The position numbers and the translations under genes were made by a program. DNA of 64,000 nt from Lusitaniella coriacea LEGE 07157 (lineage in GTDB: Bacteria > Cyanobacteriota > Cyanobacteriia > Cyanobacteriales > Spirulinaceae), in the NCBI RefSeq assembly GCF_015207425.1, contig NZ_JADEWZ010000007.1:62001-126000 (forward strand), given 5' to 3'. This document shows positions 53,671 to 62,176 of this stretch, piece by piece (position 1 is the stretch's first letter; every line of letters begins with the position of its first letter). Below the pieces are notes generated by a model that made no database searches, had not been told where the DNA came from, and was given only the letters and a program-made list of their open reading frames with translations.

Positions 53671-55710
53671 TTACCACTGACTCCAATCCAAATTAAAAAT
53701 GGACGTATCGGGAAAGGCGATGGGGTTGCCACTCCACTGCAAGCGACTTTGCAAATCTCGCAACTCCCGCGTGACGCGAGGCATCGTTTCCACCAATTGA
53801 TAAGGTGCAATTGCGCGATCGAAGGCAAAATCGATCGTCATCCCTGCGGCTGCGCCGGACGACCACTCAAAGGAATGGACGCGATACGCTGCGGCTGCGG
53901 TATGGCTCGTAGCGATGCTTTTCCCCACCACCAATAAATTGTCAATTTTCTGCGGAATCAGCGCTCTGAGAGGAATTTGAGCGGGAAAGGAAGAACCCTG
54001 ACCGATGCGAACCCCTTCCCGTTCGGTATTGCCCGGTTTTTCCGGGGGAGAGAGGGTCATGCACGGGTGAAAATCGATGGGATATTGCGCAATTCCCACT
54101 GCATCGGGATAAATGGTCGATCGCGTGCGACGCATAATATCTTCAGGAGCGGTATTATTGACAATCGCTTCTGCCGATTTTAATCCCGCCAGGGCAACCC
54201 ACAAATTGCGATACATTCGAGGTGAGAGGGTTTCTTGGTAATACTCCTTGGAGTAGTCCCGACGAGAAATATCCAATTCCGTGACGCTGAACCCCTCTTC
54301 ATACCCAAAGTAGGGTCGTCCGATAATCCGCCGTCCTTCTCGAATATAGGGGTACTTGGATAATCCGTGAGCGGTTCCCATCGGCGCGTCGAACCCAGAG
54401 AGGAAGCGATGGTTGGGATTGGGGTGTTTCACATCGTCTTCCAGTTGAGAATCTGTCGTTCCTTGCACCAACCAGTAGTAGTACCCCAAGGCGTTTTCTT
54501 CCCCTCTGCGCAGGGTTTCTGCACGCAGTCCCCCCAGCCATCCGCCAGACTGCAATTGACCCGTTTGTTGCAGTTGTTCGCGGGAGTAAATCAGATTATC
54601 TTTTGAGGTTCCCGGACGGTAGTCATTGCCCCACGTCCAGTTTTGCATGGAGATATCCCCCGGTGTGGGAGTCGTCCATTTGAAGGGCCCAAAACTTCCG
54701 GGTTCTCCGCTTCGGGGACTCCAAATGCGGCGATAGGTAAAGACGAGATCGAAATTGGCAAGGCGAGGGAGTTCGTAGCTGTAGTAGGGAGCATATTGGT
54801 CGTAAAAGCTCGGTTTTTCCTGGGGTTGAGGCTGCTCCGTGCGCTCCATTGCGAAGGTGTAGGTAAACCCTTGAGTGCAGTAAGGATCGGTGGTGGTGAC
54901 AGGGGAAGAGGGTTCGCGATGGGTGCGGGGGTCGAGTCCGAGGCGATAGGGAACGTCTGCGAGTGCGATGAGTTCTCCGGTTTCTGTGGCTTCCACCACG
55001 TACCAGTCTGCGGGTTGATTGTCGCTGCGAGGTTTGGCGCTAAAGCGAATTATTGTTTTCTCGAATTGGGAGGAGTTGGCGTAGCGGTAAGCGTCTTCGA
55101 TGGTTTGGGAGAGGGGTTTGGCGTTGAGGGGAGGGGTTCCGGGACGAGGTTTGTGTTGAATCGCGATCGCGCGATCGATTTGCTTGCCATCTCCACTCAA
55201 TTCTAATTCCTTAATAACCGTTGCCGGAAACCACTTCAGGGTTCCATCGCCGCGATCTGCCGCGTCTTCTAACTGCTCGAATAATAACTCGTGCGCGTCG
55301 GCGGGAATATAACAGGAGAAACTCACCCAACATTCTCCCGGATTCAGTTCGCCGTACTTATTCTCAATGCGGCGGCGCAATTCTTTATAACCGCGAGAAT
55401 AGTACAGCAACGAGCGCTGTCGGGTGGTTTCATCCAATGCAGAAGTCCCTTGGGAGGAAATTTGTCCCCCCACCCAATCGGTGAGTTCTGTCAAACAGAC
55501 GGTTCGTCCCGCCAATAAGGATTCATAGGCTGTTGCAGCGCCAGCCAATCCGCCACCGACAACTAGCACTTCGCATTCTACCGTTTTGTCAGGCGATCGC
55601 GGGGGCGCGGCAATAACCGAAAGAACCGCCGATTCGAGAAGGATCGCACTGGCACTCACAGACGCGATCGCGCGCTGCCACAGACTCCATTTTTTACCGA
55701 AACACACCAT
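53671..55710 (-). CDS. FAD-dependent oxidoreductase, exported
   Basis: About 679 residues from the ATG at 55710 (MVCFGKKWSLWQ). A signal peptide-like N-terminus (ASVSASAILLESAVLSVIAAPP) is followed by the FAD-binding Rossmann motif VLVVGGGLAGAATAYESL. A 'TDWVGGQISSQGTSALDE' type segment and a C-terminal FAD motif (LVVGKSIATSHTAAAAYRVHS) match the PF12831 family. The substrate is unknown. Its upstream in-frame extension starts in repeat DNA and is discounted. Confidence 0.8.
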   Translation of the reverse strand: MVCFGKKWSLWQRAIASVSASAILLESAVLSVIAAPPRSPDKTVECEVLVVGGGLAGAATAYESLLAGRTVCLTELTDWVGGQISSQGTSALDETTRQRSLLYYSRGYKELRRRIENKYGELNPGECWVSFSCYIPADAHELLFEQLEDAADRGDGTLKWFPATVIKELELSGDGKQIDRAIAIQHKPRPGTPPLNAKPLSQTIEDAYRYANSSQFEKTIIRFSAKPRSDNQPADWYVVEATETGELIALADVPYRLGLDPRTHREPSSPVTTTDPYCTQGFTYTFAMERTEQPQPQEKPSFYDQYAPYYSYELPRLANFDLVFTYRRIWSPRSGEPGSFGPFKWTTPTPGDISMQNWTWGNDYRPGTSKDNLIYSREQLQQTGQLQSGGWLGGLRAETLRRGEENALGYYYWLVQGTTDSQLEDDVKHPNPNHRFLSGFDAPMGTAHGLSKYPYIREGRRIIGRPYFGYEEGFSVTELDISRRDYSKEYYQETLSPRMYRNLWVALAGLKSAEAIVNNTAPEDIMRRTRSTIYPDAVGIAQYPIDFHPCMTLSPPEKPGNTEREGVRIGQGSSFPAQIPLRALIPQKIDNLLVVGKSIATSHTAAAAYRVHSFEWSSGAAAGMTIDFAFDRAIAPYQLVETMPRVTRELRDLQSRLQWSGNPIAFPDTSIFNLDWSQW

Positions 55711-56525
55711 AAGTTTAAAAGTTCGCAGTTCAGAGTTCACAATAGACGACGCAAGAATCCGGACGAATGTTGCTCAAGACCACTGTACCACTGGGGGGTA
55801 GGCGTTGTAGCGAGGCTCCCTTCATCAACAGAAAACAACAACTCTTTAATCTTGAAACGCTGTCGAGGGCAATCCACAAATTAGAGTTGTAACAATTTGT
55901 AAAAGCAAGTCCCTTGAGGGTTGCGAGTCGAGTGCAAATAAGGAGATAAAAGACATTAGGGGTGCTGTTAGAATAAGCGTTACGACCCATTTTGGATTCC
56001 GTTTGCGAGAATGTTACCAATCCGAGCGAAGTAAGAGTATTGTTACGCGGGACAACGATCGGGCTAATTGATTGAAATGCTGCTATACGAGGTTATTCCA
56101 TTCCCTTTCGAGATCGACACCTGTCCCACCGAAAACTCTCTTCTCGTCGGATGCGTGTAAATCATCCACTAGACAAGCATTTTGGGGTCTAATTCTGAGG
56201 AAACCTCATCAGTTTTAATTTTCCAAGGCGATATTGTCATGAAATCGTCAAATGCTTGAGCATATCCGCTGGCTAATCCCCCTGTTCGAGGGAGTTGGGA
56301 GATCGCCAGCTATTGTCGTTAACTCGCAGTTGGTTTGGACGGGAAAGGGTTTTGGGTCGTCCACCCTATTCCCCTTCATCCATTTGAGTGGCAATATATC
56401 GATTTCCGAGCAACTCAACCCAAAACGAGAAAACGCGAGCTTTAGAGTCTTCTAGCGTCTTACATCGCAGTGGATTATTCTTGCTCGCCCCATCCAAATT
56501 CTTACCCAACTACTTGATAAAGTCT
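55711..56525. other. Intergenic region, no gene seen
   Basis: This 815-bp gap lies between the divergent FAD oxidoreductase and sucrose synthase genes. The frame upstream of the sucrose synthase start (56388-56525) reads open but looks non-coding. Both promoters presumably lie here. Nothing else is recognised, apart from GTTCGCAGTTCAGAGTTCAC near 55721, a sequence type common in cyanobacterial intergenic DNA. Confidence 0.5.
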
Positions 56526-58949
56526 ATGTCCTATTTGATCGAGACGGTTCTCAATTCTGAAGAAAAGGGTGACTTAGTTGAATTTGCCAATCAATTGCGC
56601 GAATCGCAAAAGCACTATCTTCTCCGTAACGATATTCTCAGCGCGTTTTCTGAATTTTGCCAGAACCATCAAAAGCCCGATACCTTCGAGCATAGTTCCC
56701 GTCTCGGCAAACTGATCTACTACACTCAAGAAATTATTCTCGAAGAAGAAAGCCTTTGTTTGATTATTCGACCCAAAATCGCCAAACAGCAAGTTTATCG
56801 GTTATGCTTCCCGGAGTTGGAGATCGAGCCTTTGAGCATCCAGCAATTATTGGACGTGCGCGATCGCTACGTCAACCACTTTCATCCCGATGAAGGGGAC
56901 GTATTTGAAATTGACTTTCAACCCTTCTACGACTACTCTCCGATCATCCGCGATCCTAAAAATATCGGCAAAGGTGTAGATTTTCTCAATCGCTTTCTCT
57001 CCAGCAAACTCTTCCAAGACCCCAGCCAGTGGCTCGAAGCCCTCTACAATTTTCTCAACATTCACAGCTACAACGGGACAACCCTGCTGATTAACGGACG
57101 GATCAAAAGTCAAAAACAACTCTCCGATCAAATCAAGCAAGCCATTGCCTTTGTGGGGGATATGCCACCCGAACGTCCCTACGAAGACTTTCGCTTCGAT
57201 CTCCAAGCAATGGGATTTGAACCGGGTTGGGGAAATACCGCCTCGCGGGTTAAAGAAACCCTAGAAATTCTCGACGAACTGATCGATTCCCCAGACGACG
57301 CTGCTTTAGAAGGGTTTCTCTCGCGCATCCCAATGATCTTCCGCATCGTCCTCGTCTCCATTCACGGATGGTTCGGACAGGAAGGAGTTTTGGGTCGTCC
57401 CGATACGGGGGGACAAGTAGTTTACGTTCTCGACCAAGCACGGAGTTTGGAGAAGCAACTCGAAGAAGATAATCACCTTGCGGGGTTAGATGGATTGAAT
57501 GTCGAACCTAAAGTGATTATTCTTTCGCGTTTAATTCCTAACAGCGATGGAACGCGGTGTAACGAACGGTTGGAGAAAGTTCACGGCACGAAAAATGGTT
57601 GGATCTTGCGCGTCCCCTTGCGAGATATGAATCCTAATATGACCGAGAATTGGATCTCTCGCTTTGAGATTTGGCCTTATCTTGAAACTTACGCGATCGA
57701 TGCAGAAAAAGAACTATTCGCCGAGTTTCAAGGTATTCCCGATCTAATCATCGGTAACTATTCCGATGGCAACCTCGTAGCATTCCTGCTTGCACGACGA
57801 CTCAAGGTCACACAATTCAATGTTGCCCATGCCTTAGAAAAATCCAAATACCTCTTCAGTAACCTCTACTGGCAGGAAATGGAGAGTAATTATCACTTCT
57901 CCTTGCAATTTACGGCGGATTTAATTGCGATGAATGCAGCGCATTGCATTATCAGCAGTACATACCAAGAAATTGTCGGCAAACCGGATAGTGTCGGACA
58001 ATACGAATCCTATGAAAGTTTTACGATGCCCGATCTCTATCACGTCGTCCACGGCATCGAACTGTTTTCCCCAAAATTTAATGTCGTACCGCCAGGAGTA
58101 AATGAAAGCGTTTACTTTCCCTATACGCGAGAAGAGGATAGGGTTCCTTCCCAGAAGGAGAAATTGGAAGAACTGCTTTTTACCCTGGAAGACGGTCAGC
58201 AAGTTTTCGGGAAGTTAGCCGACCCCAGTAAGCGTCCGATTTTCTCGATGGCACGTCTCGACCGCATCAAAAATATGACGGGTTTGGCAGAGTGTTTCGG
58301 TCGTTCGCCGGAATTGCAGGAGCATTGCAATCTGATTCTCGTTGCCGGGAAATTATTTGTGGACGAATCTGGCGATGCGGAAGAACGGGAAGAAATTGAA
58401 AAGCTCTACCGGATTATCGAGCAATACAATCTCTACGATAAAATTCGCTGGCTGGGCGTGCGCTTGCCGAAGAGTGCGTCAGGAGAAATTTATCGAGTGA
58501 TTGCAGACCGTCGAGGCGTGTTCGTTCAACCCGCTTTGTTTGAAGCCTTTGGTTTGACGATCTTAGAAGCGATGATTTCTGGATTGCCGACGTTTGGCAC
58601 GCAGTTTGGTGGACCTTTGGAGATTATTCAAGATCGAGTCAATGGATTTTATATTAACCCCACGAATCTGGAGGAAACTGCTCAGAAAGTTCTCGATTTT
58701 GTGGTGAAGTGCGAACAGAATCCAGATTACTGGTTGGATATCTCGAATAAAGGGATAGATCGGGTATATACCACTTATACTTGGAAAATTCACACCACTC
58801 GTTTACTGTCCTTGGCGCGGATTTATGGCTTCTGGAATTTCACCTCCAAGGAGCAACGGGAGGACTTGTTGCGCTATATCGAATCGCTGTTCTATCTCAT
58901 TTATAAGCCCAGGGCGAAAGAATTGTTGCAACAGCATACTCACCGTTAG
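56526..58949 (+). CDS. Sucrose synthase
   Basis: The protein has 807 residues, the normal length. ATG 56526 gives MSYLIETVLNSEEKGDL; the longer open frame from 56388 is not conserved-looking. The N-terminal regulatory region is followed by a GT-B catalytic core: VLGRPDTGGQVVYVLDQARSLEKQ, ALEKSKYLFS, MARLDRIKNMTGL, RRGVFVQPALFEAFGLTILEAMISGLPTFGTQ with the EX7E motif, and FGGPLEIIQDRVNGF. The enzyme reversibly makes sucrose and a nucleotide diphosphate from NDP-glucose and fructose. In filamentous cyanobacteria it usually works in cleavage. Confidence 0.93.
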   Translation: MSYLIETVLNSEEKGDLVEFANQLRESQKHYLLRNDILSAFSEFCQNHQKPDTFEHSSRLGKLIYYTQEIILEEESLCLIIRPKIAKQQVYRLCFPELEIEPLSIQQLLDVRDRYVNHFHPDEGDVFEIDFQPFYDYSPIIRDPKNIGKGVDFLNRFLSSKLFQDPSQWLEALYNFLNIHSYNGTTLLINGRIKSQKQLSDQIKQAIAFVGDMPPERPYEDFRFDLQAMGFEPGWGNTASRVKETLEILDELIDSPDDAALEGFLSRIPMIFRIVLVSIHGWFGQEGVLGRPDTGGQVVYVLDQARSLEKQLEEDNHLAGLDGLNVEPKVIILSRLIPNSDGTRCNERLEKVHGTKNGWILRVPLRDMNPNMTENWISRFEIWPYLETYAIDAEKELFAEFQGIPDLIIGNYSDGNLVAFLLARRLKVTQFNVAHALEKSKYLFSNLYWQEMESNYHFSLQFTADLIAMNAAHCIISSTYQEIVGKPDSVGQYESYESFTMPDLYHVVHGIELFSPKFNVVPPGVNESVYFPYTREEDRVPSQKEKLEELLFTLEDGQQVFGKLADPSKRPIFSMARLDRIKNMTGLAECFGRSPELQEHCNLILVAGKLFVDESGDAEEREEIEKLYRIIEQYNLYDKIRWLGVRLPKSASGEIYRVIADRRGVFVQPALFEAFGLTILEAMISGLPTFGTQFGGPLEIIQDRVNGFYINPTNLEETAQKVLDFVVKCEQNPDYWLDISNKGIDRVYTTYTWKIHTTRLLSLARIYGFWNFTSKEQREDLLRYIESLFYLIYKPRAKELLQQHTHR

Positions 58950-59203
58950 GATCTGTCGGCAAATTGAATAACTGCGCTTCAGAGATGTTGCCAAACCGCA
59001 GCATCTCTCTCGCTTTTATATCAAATTCTGCCCATTGTATAGCGCTACAAAGTTAAGAGTACACAATCTCACAAGCCATAACCTATTAGCTGGTGGGCGT
59101 TGCCCTAACGTTTGTGCGTAGTGCTATAAAAACTTCTCCGCGTCACCGTGTCTCCCCTTCCCCGCGTCAATCCTAACTATGGCGATTCAGCCAGATATCA
59201 TAA

Positions 59204-59638
59204 TTACGGGTTGGGAGTTTCAGGGCGAATATTTTGTCCCGCGCGGTCTGTGCGATAGACCCAGGTTTGCTCGCCGTCAGAGACAACAATACGCCAACCG
59301 GAGACGAGTGCTTGAGTGCAGAATTCGTCGGGTTGGGCGAGTCCTAGGCAACCATCAGACCACGTTTGCGCTTGAGTTTGTTCGATTTGGAGCGAGTTGG
59401 CGGGAATTCCGGTTTTTTGGGTTATCTCTTCGAGAACAGTTTGGATGAGTTTTGGAGATGGGTTTTCTTGTTCTTTGACGGTGTTTGGCGATGAATCGGC
59501 AGATCCCTTTTGGATCGCGGGCGAAGGAGTAGAATCGACATTAGCATTATTTAATTCACTACAGCCTACATTGCAGAGAAGCAGAGCAATGAGCGCAAAG
59601 GTAATTGTAAAATGACGGGCAAACTTTAAAGGTTTCAT
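59204..59638 (-). CDS. Small lipoprotein, function unknown
   Basis: The protein has 144 residues. The signal ends at a lipobox LCNVGC (lipidation at about Cys26). After a Ser/Pro-rich linker, the conserved part reads VLEEITQKTGIPANSLQIEQ, WSDGCLGLAQPDEFCTQALVSGWRIVVSDGEQTWVYRTD. The two inner cysteines could pair. Proteins with this 'W.DGCLGL' pattern are common in cyanobacteria, but no role is known. Confidence 0.75.
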   Translation of the reverse strand: MKPLKFARHFTITFALIALLLCNVGCSELNNANVDSTPSPAIQKGSADSSPNTVKEQENPSPKLIQTVLEEITQKTGIPANSLQIEQTQAQTWSDGCLGLAQPDEFCTQALVSGWRIVVSDGEQTWVYRTDRAGQNIRPETPNP

Positions 59639-59710
59639 AGCAAATTGGGACTAGAGCAATTCCACTTTTCTATGATAGCGATCGCGCCCTGGGATAATCT
59701 TTCCAAAAAT

Positions 59711-59742
59711 AAAAAAAACCTGGTTCTATTAGAAACAAGGTT
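59711..59742 (-). terminator. Rho-independent terminator (minus strand)
   Basis: On the minus strand, AACCTTG and AACCAGG-like arms form an imperfect stem around TTCTAATAGAA, followed by eight T. It lies between the TnpB element and the small lipoprotein gene, so it could end the tnpB or its guide-RNA transcript. Confidence 0.6.
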
Positions 59743-59805
59743 GTTGACATCCTCCCCGACCTAAAGGCACGGGGATTCCCAGACCTCACGATCTCGGTTT
59801 CTGCT

Positions 59806-61050
59806 TCAAAGCACCCGGCTTAACAGATTTGCTCTGTTCTGTCTTCGTTCTCTCGGATGCAAGCTCCGAGAGCTGCGAAGACTTCGCCTTACGGTCGCTC
59901 CACAGACTGACACGGCAAGCCCTGCCGCCAAAATATTTACACTTGCATTCACGTCTCGGTCATGTACAACCCCACAACTCGGACACTCCCATTCGCGAAT
60001 ATTGAGCGGCATCTTCTCAGCAACATACCCACAATTGGAGCATCGCTTAGAGCTGGGGAACCAACGATCGATCTTGACCAAAGTTCGACCGTACCACTCG
60101 CACTTATACTCAAGCTGTCTGACCAACTCTCCCCAAGAGCAATCGCTAATTGCCAAAGCCAGCTTGTGATTCTTGACCATGTTCTTCACTGCCAAATCCT
60201 CAACCGCAATCGTTTGGTTCTCGCGTACCAGTTGAGTGGTCAGCTTATGAAGAAAATCTTTTCTCGCGTCGGCAATCTCTTGGTGGACTTGAGCAACTTT
60301 GAGTCTGGCTTTCTCTCGATTGAGAGAGCCTTTCTGTTTGCGAGCGAGAGCTTTTTGCACCCTTTTGAGCTTGGCGCGTTTTGCCTTAAATCCCTTGGGG
60401 TTAGCAATTTTCTCCCCATTACTCAATGCCACTAAGCTCGTAATACCCAAGTCAACCCCAACCTTATTCGGAGACTCAGGCAATGGCTCAATATCCACGT
60501 CCACCCACAAGCTTACAGTCCATCTTTGGGCAGGGGACAGCTTGACTGTCACGGTGGATGGGTTCGCCCCCTTGGGCAATTGACGACTCCAACGGATTGG
60601 CAACGGTTCGGAGCATTTTGCCAAATAGACTTGACCATTCTTGCTCCGTCCACAATCCGAGGAAACCTCGGAGTGGGCGGTGCGCTCTTTGAGCTTAAAC
60701 GCCGATTTGGTAAATTCAGCGCTACCACCGTTGCGTTTTTTCTTGAAGTTAGGATATTTAGCTTGACCTGTAAAGAAATGGCTAAAGGCTTTTTGAAGAT
60801 GCCTCAATCCCTGTTGCAGGGGAACGCAACTGACCTCGTTCAAGAACTGGAGTTCGTCTTGTTGTTTCCACTGCGTGAGCATTGCCGAAGTATCGCTGTA
60901 CCCAACTCGTTTCTTGTCTTCGTACCAAGCTTGAGTGCGATAAGCCAAGGCTCGGTTGTAGACAAGCCGAGTACAACCCAATGTTCGCCGCAACAGGTTT
61001 TCTTGTTCTGGCGTGGGGTAAAAACGGTACTGGAATGCTTTCTGTGTCAT
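59806..61050 (-). CDS. tnpB: TnpB RNA-guided nuclease (IS200/IS605 family)
   Basis: About 414 residues from ATG 61050; a GTG at 61056 is an alternative. The N-terminal helical domain (KAFQYRFYPTPEQENLLRRTLG) leads into the OrfB_IS605 core. RuvC catalytic residues are present: Asp about 200 in VGVDLGITS, Glu about 284 in AVEDLAVKN, and Asp in HDRDVNASVNI. The zinc finger is RCSNCGYV ... CPSCG. All are intact, so nuclease activity is plausible. There is an unusual insertion at residues 123-140 that coincides with a palindrome in the DNA, and the C-terminal tail after VSVCGATVR is atypical. Confidence 0.9.
   Translation of the reverse strand: MTQKAFQYRFYPTPEQENLLRRTLGCTRLVYNRALAYRTQAWYEDKKRVGYSDTSAMLTQWKQQDELQFLNEVSCVPLQQGLRHLQKAFSHFFTGQAKYPNFKKKRNGGSAEFTKSAFKLKERTAHSEVSSDCGRSKNGQVYLAKCSEPLPIRWSRQLPKGANPSTVTVKLSPAQRWTVSLWVDVDIEPLPESPNKVGVDLGITSLVALSNGEKIANPKGFKAKRAKLKRVQKALARKQKGSLNREKARLKVAQVHQEIADARKDFLHKLTTQLVRENQTIAVEDLAVKNMVKNHKLALAISDCSWGELVRQLEYKCEWYGRTLVKIDRWFPSSKRCSNCGYVAEKMPLNIREWECPSCGVVHDRDVNASVNILAAGLAVSVCGATVRRSLRSSRSLHPRERRQNRANLLSRVL
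60656..60672. repeat. Perfect hairpin within tnpB coding sequence
   Basis: TCCGAGG pairs perfectly with CCTCGGA across AAA, with flanking CCAC/GTGG extending the stem. It lies in the part of tnpB that encodes residues absent from typical TnpB proteins. Confidence 0.6.
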
Positions 61051-61257
61051 GCTCACATTCTATCTGCTCAACAGCAAAATACGAGAACAATAGACAATTG
61101 TCAATCCGTCCTCAAGGACGGGGTTTCAGACCCAAGGAGTTTTGATGAAGTCTCATGTCTAAATAATGAATTTGCTCTTATTAAAGTGGTGTTTTGTGGC
61201 ACTGGGGCGCGCGATCGCGCACTACAATAAATTCATCCTCCCCTCAAACGCCAAATC

Positions 61258-62076
61258 ATGACCTCTCGCACTCCCCCCATCACTCAAACCGACCCCCCAC
61301 GTCCTCCCTGGGAAACCCTTCCCACCATGTACGATTTGCCCAGCGATAACCCAGAGGACCCCGGTTTGCCCGACGATTTTCACTTTCTTCAACCCCTACT
61401 ACTTTTCCTCACCTTCCTACCCCCCAATTGGAATCCCGCACAAGTCTACAGTGCCGCAGACCTCAATCTGTATTACGATCTCGAACATCCCCTATGGTAC
61501 AAGCGTCCCGATTGGTTTGGCGCAGTTGGCACATCCAAACTCTATCGGGGAGAAGATTTGCGTTTGAGTTATGTCACTTGGCAAGAACAAGCTAATCCCT
61601 TTGTTGTGGTGGAGTTACTCTTGCCAGGAACAGAAGGGGAGGATTTAGGAGGAACGTCACAGGAGGAGAACCGTCCGCCCAGGAAATGGGACGTTTATGA
61701 GCGCATTTTGCGAATTCCCTACTACATCGTGTTTAGTCGCTATACCAACGAATTGCAAGGATTCCATTTAGTGGGGGCGCAATACGCACCGATGGAGTTA
61801 GAAGAAGGACAGTTGCACCTGCCGGAATTGGAGTTAAAGTTGGGGATTTGGCAGGGAGAATTTCAAGGAATCGAGCGGTTGTGGTTGCGGTGGTTTACTG
61901 AAGCGGGGGATTTGATTCTCATTCCTGAAGAAAAGGCTCAACAAGCTCAACAAGAAGCCCAGCAAGCTCAACAGGAAGCCCAACAAGCTCAACAACAAGC
62001 AGCAGAAGCAAACAGAAAAGCCGAACGACTTGCCGAACGCTTGCGTGAATTAGGAATCGATCCGGATCATTTATAG
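61258..62076 (+). CDS. Uma2-family (DUF820) PD-(D/E)XK nuclease-fold protein with repetitive coiled-coil tail
   Basis: The protein has 272 residues. The fold is seen in ADLNLYYDLEHPLWYKRPDWFGAVG, FVVVELLLPGTEGEDLGG and KWDVYERILRIPYYIVFSRY, with the Asp, Glu and Lys positions of the Uma2 nuclease fold. The last 50 residues are a Gln/Ala/Glu repeat (QQAQQEAQQAQQEAQQAQQ) running into a basic coiled coil. Cyanobacteria carry large numbers of Uma2 genes with no known function. It is alone, just after the TnpB element. Confidence 0.85.
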   Translation: MTSRTPPITQTDPPRPPWETLPTMYDLPSDNPEDPGLPDDFHFLQPLLLFLTFLPPNWNPAQVYSAADLNLYYDLEHPLWYKRPDWFGAVGTSKLYRGEDLRLSYVTWQEQANPFVVVELLLPGTEGEDLGGTSQEENRPPRKWDVYERILRIPYYIVFSRYTNELQGFHLVGAQYAPMELEEGQLHLPELELKLGIWQGEFQGIERLWLRWFTEAGDLILIPEEKAQQAQQEAQQAQQEAQQAQQQAAEANRKAERLAERLRELGIDPDHL

Positions 62077-62097
62077 CTCAAGACATGACCCATTCGC

Positions 62098-62141
62098 AAA
62101 AAAACATTGCTCCCATTTTAAGTTGGGGTTTGGAGCAATGT
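62098..62141 (-). terminator. Rho-independent terminator of the porin gene
   Basis: ACATTGCTCC (62104-62113) pairs perfectly with GGAGCAATGT (62132-62141). On the minus strand the stem is followed by seven T. It lies about 35 bp after the porin stop. Confidence 0.88.
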
Positions 62142-62176
62142 ATCAGCGCGATCGCGGAAGTTAATGCAAGCGTTCC

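Larger units (their letters stand above)
59743..61121 (-). mobile_element. IS200/IS605-type TnpB-only element (IS1341 group), boundaries approximate
   Basis: It contains tnpB and no tnpA. The 3' side shows TTGACATCCTCCCCGAC then CTAAAGGCACGGGGATTCC, a subterminal hairpin typical of the right ends of such elements. The 5' side has the hairpin CCGTCCTCAAGGACGG (61106-61121) near GACAATTG. These ends place the element at about 59743-61121, plus a few bases. The reRNA/omega RNA of such elements overlaps the tnpB 3' end and the right end, so the guide would match the DNA just below 59743. Confidence 0.65.

Noticed and set aside
56388-56525. Upstream extension of sucrose synthase from 56388
   Set aside because: The added 46 residues do not resemble sucrose synthases; ATG 56526 gives the normal length.
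60526-61230. 234-codon plus-strand frame opposite tnpB
   Set aside because: TnpB is well supported on the minus strand; this frame is antisense and lacks recognisable motifs.
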